Assembly: GCF_001483755.1 (NCBI RefSeq)
Contig: NZ_LQBK01000002.1
Coordinates: forward strand, 71,041-135,040
DNA: 64,000 nt
DNA from: Kocuria rosea subsp. polaris
Lineage (GTDB): Bacteria > Actinomycetota > Actinomycetes > Actinomycetales > Micrococcaceae
Direction: 5' to 3'
Shown: piece by piece, positions 57,303 through 64,000 of the stretch
How the letters are laid out: every line of letters begins with the position of its first letter
How positions within the stretch are numbered: position 1 is the first letter of the stretch
The notes under the pieces: generated by a model
What the model was told of the DNA's origin: nothing
Seen by the model: only the letters and a program-made list of their open reading frames with translations
Databases searched by the model: none
Program-made: the position numbers and the translations under genes

Positions 57303-59069
57303 GTGACCACACCGTCCCTCGACACCGCCCGCACCGTCCTGGAGGAGCTCGTCGACGCCGGGATGCGGCACCTCGTCGTCGCCCCCGGCTCCCGGTCCGC
57401 GCCGCTGGCCTACGCCGCGGCGGCCGCCCGGGCCGCCGGGGCGCTCGAGGTCCACGTGCGGGTGGACGAGCGGGGCGCGGCGTTCACCGCCCTCGGCATC
57501 GCCCGGGCCACCGGCCGGCCCGCCGGGGTGCTCACCACCTCCGGCACGGCCGTGGGCAACCTGCTGCCCGCGGTGCTGGAGGCCGACCACGCCGAGGTGC
57601 CGCTCGTGGTGCTCTCCGCGGACCGCCCGCCGGAGCTGCGGGGCACCGGCGCCAACCAGACCACCCGCCAGCCGGGGATCTTCGGCGACCACGTGCGTGC
57701 CGCCGTGGACCTCCTCCCGGAGGACGACGTGCCGGCCCGGCTCGCGGGAGTCCTCGACGCCCTGGCCGGCCGTGGGCCGGAGGGGTCCCGGCCCACGGGG
57801 CCGGTCCAGCTCAACGTGGCCCTGCGCGAGCCGCTGCACCCGGGGCCGGAGGACGGCCCGGAGCTCGCCGCCCGGGCGGCCCGGCTGGCGTCCCGGCGGG
57901 GAGCCCGGCCGGACCCGGGCCCGGCCGCCGTGGCCGCCGGGCCCGTCCGCGCGCCGCGGCCGGATGCGGGAACGGCGTGCTCCGTGGTGGTCGCCGGGGA
58001 CGGCGCCGGTCCCGCCGCGGCCCGCTTCGCCGCGGCGTGCGGGCTGCCGCTGCTCGCGGAGCCGTCGTCGAACGCGCGGTGCGGCCCGCACGCCGTGGGG
58101 GCCTACCGGCTGCTCCTGGACTCCCCGCTGGGCCGGCGGATCGAGCGCGTCCTGCTGGTGGGCCGGCCCACGCTCTCCCGCCCGGTCGGGGCCCTGCTCG
58201 CCCGGGAGGACGCCGTCACGGCGGCCGTGCGGCCGGCGCCCGTGGCCTGGTTCGAGCCCGGGCGGCGCCGCGAGCGGGAGCTCACGAGCTGGACCGAGGC
58301 GGCGGCCTTCACGGGCCGCGGCGCCCCCGGCTGGGCGGACGCCTGGCGGCAGGCGGGTGCTGCCGCGGACGAGGCCGTCGTGCGGCTGCTCTCCGCCGGG
58401 ACACCGGCGGCCACGGGCCCGGCCGTGGCCGCCGCCGTGTGGGAGGCCTGCCGGCGGGACGGGTCCGTGCTCGTGGCGGGCTCCTCCAACCCGGTGCGCG
58501 ACCTGGACCTCGCCGCCCGGCCCGGCCCCGGGTCCCCGCTCGTGCTCGCCAACCGGGGCCTCGCCGGGATCGACGGGACGGTGGCCACCGCCACCGGCGC
58601 GGCCCTCGGCACCGGCCGGCCGGTCCGCGCCCTCCTGGGCGACCTGACGTTCCTGCACGACGTCTCCTCCCTGCTGCTGGGCCGCGGCGAGCGCGAGCCC
58701 GACCTGCAGCTGGTGGTCGTCAACGACGGCGGCGGAGGCATCTTCACGACCCTCGAGCACGGCGCCCTGGGGGAGCAGGAGGAGTACCGGGCGGTCGTGG
58801 AGCGGTTCTTCGGCACCCCGCACGAGGCCCGCCTCGAGGCGCTGTGCGCCGGCTACGGCGTGGCCCACCGGCGCGCGGAGGACCTCGCCGAGCTCGAGCA
58901 GGCGCTCACCGCGCCCGTGCGCGGGCGATCGGTCCTGGAGATCGTGGTGGACCGGAGCGGCCTGCGGGAGCTCCACGCCGCGATCCGCGCCGCAGTCGCG
59001 CAGGCCGCCGGGCAGGCGGCCGCGCAGTCCGTCGCGCAGTCCGTCGCACGGACCGCCGGCGAGCGCTGA
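57303..59069 (+). CDS. menD: SEPHCHC synthase (menaquinone synthesis)
   Basis: A 588-residue thiamine diphosphate enzyme joining 2-oxoglutarate to isochorismate. N-terminal MenD block LVVAPGSRSAPLAYAA, the GTAVGNLLPAVLEADHAEVPLV stretch with the TPP-activating Glu region, SADRPPELRGTGANQTTRQ, and the cofactor segment LLGDLTFLHDVSSLL followed by VVVNDGGGGIFTTLEHG. The C terminus has short Gln/Ala/Val repeats (AQSVAQSVART). Its substrate isochorismate comes from the menF product encoded at the right end. Confidence 0.95.
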   Translation: MTTPSLDTARTVLEELVDAGMRHLVVAPGSRSAPLAYAAAAARAAGALEVHVRVDERGAAFTALGIARATGRPAGVLTTSGTAVGNLLPAVLEADHAEVPLVVLSADRPPELRGTGANQTTRQPGIFGDHVRAAVDLLPEDDVPARLAGVLDALAGRGPEGSRPTGPVQLNVALREPLHPGPEDGPELAARAARLASRRGARPDPGPAAVAAGPVRAPRPDAGTACSVVVAGDGAGPAAARFAAACGLPLLAEPSSNARCGPHAVGAYRLLLDSPLGRRIERVLLVGRPTLSRPVGALLAREDAVTAAVRPAPVAWFEPGRRRERELTSWTEAAAFTGRGAPGWADAWRQAGAAADEAVVRLLSAGTPAATGPAVAAAVWEACRRDGSVLVAGSSNPVRDLDLAARPGPGSPLVLANRGLAGIDGTVATATGAALGTGRPVRALLGDLTFLHDVSSLLLGRGEREPDLQLVVVNDGGGGIFTTLEHGALGEQEEYRAVVERFFGTPHEARLEALCAGYGVAHRRAEDLAELEQALTAPVRGRSVLEIVVDRSGLRELHAAIRAAVAQAAGQAAAQSVAQSVARTAGER

Positions 59070-59131
59070 GGGGCTCGCGCCGGGCCGCTGCCGGGTCCGG
59101 AGGAGCGCGCCCCGGACCGGGGGACGCGGAC

Positions 59132-59164
59132 GGGCCCCGTCCCCCGGGAGGGGGGACGGGGCCC
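59132..59164. terminator. Bidirectional terminator between menD and the MFS gene
   Basis: A 14-bp perfect inverted repeat with a 5-nt loop (59132-59145 with 59151-59164) between convergent genes. Confidence 0.8.
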
Positions 59165-59181
59165 GGAGGCGGTGCCGCGGC

Positions 59182-60567
59182 TCAACCGCGGACGGTGGGC
59201 GCCTGGTGCCCGGCGGGGGCGTGGTGCTCGACGAGCTCCTCCACCTGGTGCTCGGCCTCCTCCAGCTTGCGCTGGTGGGGCACCACGAGGGTGACGACCG
59301 CGCCGAGCAGGGCCACACCGGCGAAGACGTAGAACGCCTGGGGGCCGCCGAAGCCCGCCGCGGCGAGCCAGCCGCCGATGATCGGGCCGAAGATCCCGCC
59401 GAACCGGCCCATGCTGGCGCAGAAGGCCACGCCGGCGGCCCGGGCGTTGGTGGTGTAGTAGTTCGACTGGAACCCGTAGACCAGGACCTGGGTGCCGATG
59501 GTGCCCACGCCGGCCACGCCGATGAAGACGAGCAGCAGCGGCAGCGCGAAGCTGAACGTCATGAGGATCAGGGCCACCGCGGCCAGGGCGAACGTGGTGG
59601 CGATCATCCGCTGCGGACCGGTGCGGTCCGCGAAGCGGGAGGCCAGGAGACCGCCGACCAGGGCGGACCCGTTGAGCACCAGGACGAAGTACAGCGGGCT
59701 GAGGCTGTGCCCGTAGCCGTTCATGATGACGGCGAGCCAGGTGTTGAGCCCGTAGGTGAGCAGCAGACCGCAGAAGGACATGAAGCCCAGCAGGATCGAG
59801 GCCAGGGCGAACTGCTTGGAGAACACGGCCGCGTAGCCGGTCCGGCGCGGTGCCGCGCCGACCTTCCGGATGACCTGCTCCTCGATCAGCGGGACCCCGG
59901 TCCGGAGGGCGACGGCCTCGGCCCGCTCGGTGTGGCCGCGGGCCAGCAGCCAGCGCGGGGACTCGGGGAGCTTCCAGATCATGAGCGGGACCAGCAGGAC
60001 GAGGGGGAGGGCGCCGATCATGAACAGCCCGCGCCAGCCCAGGTCGGAGAGGAGGGCGATGCCCACGACGGCGGCGAACACGCCGCCGGCCGGGATGCCG
60101 GAGTAGACGATGCCGTTGTAGAACTGCCGGCGGCCGCCGGGGGCGAACTCCGCCATGGTGGCGCCGGCGGTGGCGATCACGAGGCCGAGGCCGATGCCCG
60201 TGAGGAAGCGCATCGCGCCGAAGGCGAGCACGCTCGTGGTGAGCGCGGTGACGAACATGCCGATCGAGAACCAGGCGACCCCGGCGATCAGCAGCCGGCG
60301 CCGGCCGAAGAAGTCGCCGACGGCCCCGCAGATGAGCGAGCCGATGAGCACGCCGATCAGGGCGTAGGAGCCCACCAGGCCGGCGACCGCCGGCTCCAGG
60401 GTGCCGATCTGCGTGGGATCGGCGAGCAGGCCCGGCAGGACCACGCCGTAGACGACGAGGTCGTAGCCGTCGAAGAGCAGCGCGAGACAGATCACGAACG
60501 CCACGAAGCGGGCGGTCCTCCGCTCGAGCTGCGGGTTCTCCGCGATGTCGATGTGTGGTTGGGTCAT
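59182..60567 (-). CDS. MFS transporter, aromatic acid:H+ symporter (AAHS)-like
   Basis: A 461-residue 12-helix major facilitator. The first helix carries LLFDGYDLVVYGVVLPGLL, the DGxD pattern typical of the AAHS group (benzoate, 4-hydroxybenzoate, protocatechuate carriers). The loop between helices 2 and 3 reads GAVGDFFGRRRLL. A charged C-terminal tail (KLEEAEHQVEELVEHH) follows the last helix. The ATG at 60567 is chosen from the family N terminus. The substrate is inferred from family only; no aromatic degradation genes are near. Confidence 0.85.
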   Translation of the reverse strand: MTQPHIDIAENPQLERRTARFVAFVICLALLFDGYDLVVYGVVLPGLLADPTQIGTLEPAVAGLVGSYALIGVLIGSLICGAVGDFFGRRRLLIAGVAWFSIGMFVTALTTSVLAFGAMRFLTGIGLGLVIATAGATMAEFAPGGRRQFYNGIVYSGIPAGGVFAAVVGIALLSDLGWRGLFMIGALPLVLLVPLMIWKLPESPRWLLARGHTERAEAVALRTGVPLIEEQVIRKVGAAPRRTGYAAVFSKQFALASILLGFMSFCGLLLTYGLNTWLAVIMNGYGHSLSPLYFVLVLNGSALVGGLLASRFADRTGPQRMIATTFALAAVALILMTFSFALPLLLVFIGVAGVGTIGTQVLVYGFQSNYYTTNARAAGVAFCASMGRFGGIFGPIIGGWLAAAGFGGPQAFYVFAGVALLGAVVTLVVPHQRKLEEAEHQVEELVEHHAPAGHQAPTVRG

Positions 60568-60762
60568 GTTCCCCGGACCTCTCTGGGCAGCGCGTGGACA
60601 AGGCAGGAAGGCGGAGGAGCCGACAGCGTTCCCCCTGGTGCTCTCCAGCCTGACAGAGCTGTGATCCGGGTCATATGAGGCAAAGACCCAGGGATCCACC
60701 AGGGGGGCATTCAGTGTCTGAGAATATCAGTGGGAGCATCCCGAGTGATTGCGGATATGAGT

Positions 60763-60794
60763 CCGGGCCCGTCGTCCGAGGACGACGGGCCCGG
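60763..60794 (-). terminator. Terminator of the amino acid ABC operon
   Basis: A 13-bp perfect stem with a CCGAGG loop (60763-60775 with 60782-60794), about 30 nt beyond the ATPase stop on the minus strand. The rest of the gap 60568-60825 is locally AT-richer (60705-60760) but shows no clear promoter. Confidence 0.75.
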
Positions 60795-60825
60795 GGCGTG
60801 CTGCGCAGTGCTCAGTGCTCCGTGC

Positions 60826-61641
<816 letters not shown>

Positions 61642-61651
61642 GGTCAGGCTC

Positions 61652-62446
61652 CTAGGACTTCTTCATGCGGTCGGTCTTGGACTCGAAGCGTCGGGTCAGG
61701 ATGCCCAGGGGCACCGTGATGACGAGGTAGGCGACGCCCGCCACCACCAGCGGGGTGAGGCCGGCGCCGGCGCTCGAGATGGCCTCGCGGCCGTACTTGG
61801 TGAGCTCGTACTGGCCCACGCCCATGCCCAGCAGGTAGACCAGCGACGAGTCCTTGGTCAGCAGGATCACCTCGTTGGTCAGCGGCGGCAGCACGATCCG
61901 CAGGGCCTGCGGGATGACGATCGTGACCATCGCCCGGGCGTGGGACATTCCCAGGGAGCGGGCGGCCTCGTACTGGCCCTTCGGCACGGCCTGCAGGCCC
62001 GCGCGCAGGGACTCGGCGATGTAGGCGGCGGCCACGAGGCCCAGGGCGATCATGACCGTGACGTAGTGGTTGAAGCGGAAGCCGAAGGCCAGCGGGATGC
62101 CGTAGCCGAAGGCGAGGAAGACCAGCAGGGCGGGCACGCCGCGGAAGAACTCGATGTAGAGCGTGGCCAGCCACCGGTAGGGCGCCACGGAGGAGAGCTT
62201 CATGAGCGCGAGCACCACACCGCCGGTGAGGCCCACCACGAAGCCGAGGAACGTGTAGATGAGGGTGTTCTTCAGCGCCACGACGAGGATGCCGGGGAAC
62301 TGCTGGGCCGCGATCGCCGGGTTGAACACCTTCTCGACCAGCAGCGGCCAGTCCGCGATCGCGATCAGCGCGAGGGCGAGGAGGATCAGGACGGCGTACT
62401 GGACGCCGCGGGAGAGACGTGCTCTCTGGTGCATGGTCATGGCCAT
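61652..62446 (-). CDS. Polar amino acid ABC transporter permease (HisM/GlnP-like)
   Basis: A 264-residue permease with about five membrane helices. The family sequence [21 protein letters not shown] and the EAA loop [25 protein letters not shown] are clear. As only one permease gene is present, the pore should be a homodimer. The start is one of three close ATGs (62446, 62440, 62434); the first is used. The frame is open upstream, but that part is not permease-like. Confidence 0.9.
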   Translation of the reverse strand: MAMTMHQRARLSRGVQYAVLILLALALIAIADWPLLVEKVFNPAIAAQQFPGILVVALKNTLIYTFLGFVVGLTGGVVLALMKLSSVAPYRWLATLYIEFFRGVPALLVFLAFGYGIPLAFGFRFNHYVTVMIALGLVAAAYIAESLRAGLQAVPKGQYEAARSLGMSHARAMVTIVIPQALRIVLPPLTNEVILLTKDSSLVYLLGMGVGQYELTKYGREAISSAGAGLTPLVVAGVAYLVITVPLGILTRRFESKTDRMKKS

Positions 62447-62485
62447 GGATGGGTCCGTTCTGGGTGGTACGGGTGGGACGGTGTC

Positions 62486-62519
62486 GGGGCCGGCGTCCCG
62501 GGTGCGGGTCACCGGCCCC
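62486..62519 (-). terminator. Intercistronic hairpin after the amino acid binding-protein gene
   Basis: GGGGCCGG (62486-62493) pairs with CCGGCCCC (62512-62519) across an 18-nt loop, starting 4 nt beyond the stop of the binding-protein gene. It is placed like the hairpin at 255-283 and may similarly raise binding-protein output. Confidence 0.45.
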
Positions 62520-62523
62520 CGGG

Positions 62524-63369
62524 TCAGTTCTCCTGGACGGGGATCCACGTCTCGACGATCCGCTCGAGCGTGCCGTCCTCCTCGATGCGGTCCAGGGTGG
62601 CGTCGACCGCCCGGAGCATCGCCTCGTCGCCCTCGGCCACGGCCACGCCGAGCTGGTCGTCGAGCTCCGCGGTCTCCTGGACCACGAAGTCCGGGTCGTC
62701 CTGGGCGTGCTGGGCGATCGCGGTGACGTCGTCGAGCACCGCGTCCACGCTGCCGGTGCTGAGCCCGGTGAACAGCGTGGTGGCGTCCTCGAACTGGACG
62801 GTGTTCAGGCCGAGTTCCCGCGCCTGCGTCTCGCCGACCGTGCCCTGCATGACCCCGACCCGCACCTGCTCCTCGCGGGCGGCGTCGATCGAGTCGACAC
62901 CGTCCTCGCCGTCGGTCACGAGGCCGACCTCGTTGTCGTAGTAGGGGTCGGAGAAGTCCATCACCGTCTGCCGCTCCTCGGTGATGGACAGGGCGGAGAT
63001 CGCGACGTCGCACTGGTCGGTCTCGAGGGCCGCCCCGGACTGGATCGACTCGAAGGCGAGCGTGACGTTCTTCATCTCCACCCCGAGGTCCTTCGCGATC
63101 TCCCGGCCGAGGTCCATGTCGAGGCCGACCATCTCGCCGCTCTCCTCCATCTCGAACGGCGGGTAGTTGGACTCCGAGCACACGGTGAGGAACCCGGGCT
63201 CCACCAGGGCCACGGCCGAGGACGAGGTGGCCCCGGCGGTCTGCCCGCCGCCGTCCGCGGCGTCCCCGGAGGGGTTCTCGGACGTGCAGGCGGTCAGGGC
63301 CAGGGCGGCGACGGCGGACAGCGCCGCCAGGGCGTGCGCGCGGGACGGGCGGGTGGTCGGACGGGGCAT
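62524..63369 (-). CDS. Polar amino acid-binding lipoprotein
   Basis: A 281-residue family 3 binding protein. The signal ends in the lipobox LTAC near residue 28, followed by a Ser/Gly/Asp linker. The mature domain has LTVCSESNYPPFEM, GLDMDLGREIAKDLG, CDVAISALSITEERQTVMDFSDPYYD, the usual order for glutamate/glutamine/cystine binders; the specific ligand is not clear. GGAGGAT lies before the ATG at 63369. First gene of the three-gene importer operon. Confidence 0.92.
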   Translation of the reverse strand: MPRPTTRPSRAHALAALSAVAALALTACTSENPSGDAADGGGQTAGATSSSAVALVEPGFLTVCSESNYPPFEMEESGEMVGLDMDLGREIAKDLGVEMKNVTLAFESIQSGAALETDQCDVAISALSITEERQTVMDFSDPYYDNEVGLVTDGEDGVDSIDAAREEQVRVGVMQGTVGETQARELGLNTVQFEDATTLFTGLSTGSVDAVLDDVTAIAQHAQDDPDFVVQETAELDDQLGVAVAEGDEAMLRAVDATLDRIEEDGTLERIVETWIPVQEN

Positions 63370-63466
63370 GCGGAGATCCTCCGGTGGGAGCAGTGGTCGT
63401 CGGCGCGGTCGGGCCGGGCACGGGGCCGGCCCTGCGGGGCGGTGGCCCCGACCGTGTTCGGGCACC

Positions 63467-63472
63467 AGGATA
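63467..63472 (-). promoter_or_regulatory. Possible -10 of the amino acid ABC operon
   Basis: Minus-strand TATCCT (63472-63467), giving a leader of about 90 nt; no convincing -35. Confidence 0.3.
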
Positions 63473-63493
63473 CGGTGCGATCCCCGTGGCGGC

Positions 63494-64000
63494 TCAGCCG
63501 GCGGACAGGCCGGGGGCGGGCACGAGGCGCTCCGGCGCCCGCTGCCCCAGGGCCTGGAGCATGGGCCGCAGCTTCGCCCAGGTCTCGGCCAGCTCGGACT
63601 CGGGGTCGGAGGCGGCCACGATGCCGCAGCCCGCGTAGAGCCGCACGGTGCGCTCGTCCTCCTGCACCGCCCCGCGCAGGGCGATGCCCCAGTCCCCGTT
63701 GCCGGCCGCGTCGAGCCAGCCGACGGGGCCCGCGTACAGTCCCCGGTCCATCTGCTCCAGCTCCGGGATCGTGGCGGCGGCCACGGCCGTGGGCGTCCCG
63801 CAGACCGCGGCGGTGGGGTGGAGGGCCTCGGCGAGCTCGAGGGAGGACGGCGGGTCCCCGGCCGGGCCCGGCCGCAGCGCGGCGGTGACGTCCGAGGCCA
63901 GGTGCCACACGTTGGGCAGCTCGAGGATGAACGGCTCCGGGGAGGTCGTGACGGCGTCGGTGTAGGGGGCCAGCGACGCCTCGAGGGAGTCGATCGCGAA
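63494..64000 (-). CDS. menF: Isochorismate synthase, C-terminal part, cut by window edge
   Basis: The last 168 codons of a chorismate-binding enzyme. The stretch LHPTAAVCGTPTAVA contains the catalytic His region, and GNGDWGIALRGAVQ followed by LYAGCGIVAASDPESELAETWAKLRPML is the metal/chorismate-site end of isochorismate synthases (MenF/EntC). The frame is open to base 64000, so the start lies outside. It would supply isochorismate to MenD. The amino acid ABC operon lies downstream on the same strand, 124 bp away, with its own likely promoter. Confidence 0.88.
   Translation of the reverse strand, partial: FAIDSLEASLAPYTDAVTTSPEPFILELPNVWHLASDVTAALRPGPAGDPPSSLELAEALHPTAAVCGTPTAVAAATIPELEQMDRGLYAGPVGWLDAAGNGDWGIALRGAVQEDERTVRLYAGCGIVAASDPESELAETWAKLRPMLQALGQRAPERLVPAPGLSAG

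Overview
The window looks like a contiguous piece of the chromosome of a very GC-rich actinobacterium, most likely of the Micrococcaceae (Kocuria- or Arthrobacter-like). The evidence is strong G/C preference at third codon positions, many GTG starts, a 32-residue bS22-type basic ribosomal peptide, the RamB-type regulator beside isocitrate lyase, and system II cytochrome c maturation genes. The genus is inferred; there is no rRNA or other decisive marker. I see no tRNA, rRNA, CRISPR array, insertion sequence, phage gene or origin. Almost all the sequence is ordinary chromosomal coding DNA, and I did not find a clear new multi-gene system. The most interesting signals are regulatory.

Layout. 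1-9.3 kb is a galactoside utilisation locus. A leftward operon (GH36 alpha-galactosidase, two permeases, lipoprotein binding protein, start of an ATPase) diverges from a rightward operon (DeoR-type regulator, galT, galK). Both fire from a short AT-rich region carrying an inverted repeat. 9.3-13.2 kb holds two paralogous PPOX-fold proteins flanking a TrhO-type rhodanese and an SAM methyltransferase. 13.4-19.1 kb has topA, a Ppx/GppA phosphatase, a TIM-barrel isomerase-like protein and proC. 19.2-21.2 kb is a KtrA/KtrB-type potassium transporter. 21.4-25.9 kb has an AcuC/HDAC-like deacetylase, an ArsR regulator, gdhA, a FadR-type GntR regulator and the bS22 gene. 26-31.4 kb is a cytochrome c maturation cluster (histidine phosphatase, TlpA/ResA, CcdA, ResB, ResC/CcsB). 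32.5-35.8 kb carries menA, menE and menB. 35.9-43.9 kb has an alpha/beta hydrolase, hrpB, a CitE-like CoA lyase, a lipoprotein penicillin-binding protein and L-lactate dehydrogenase. 44-50.4 kb has putP, a RamB-like regulator and the glyoxylate shunt genes aceA and aceB. 50.3-54.6 kb is a densely packed stretch with convergent genes overlapping at their 3' ends (gluQRS, an MBL hydrolase, a PAP2 phosphatase, menC, a His-rich hypothetical). 55-64 kb has a Tat-exported PhoX phosphatase behind a likely PHO box, menD, an AAHS-type MFS transporter, a polar amino acid ABC transporter and the 3' part of an isochorismate synthase (menF).

How the genes fit together. Six menaquinone genes (menA, B, C, D, E, F) are dispersed over 32 kb, beside the machinery that makes c-type cytochromes, so much of a menaquinone/cytochrome respiratory chain is encoded here. 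aceA/aceB with the RamB-like regulator point to growth on acetate or fatty acids, with L-lactate dehydrogenase and proline uptake nearby.

The most general observation is that roughly a third of the genes have a -10-like hexamer ending only 6-8 nt before the start codon. That is the layout of leaderless transcripts, and I used it to choose several starts. Other regulatory points are the galactose operator, the 11-bp-periodic PHO box before phoX, TTCAC/GTGAA repeats between ramB and aceA, and hairpins directly after both solute-binding protein genes.
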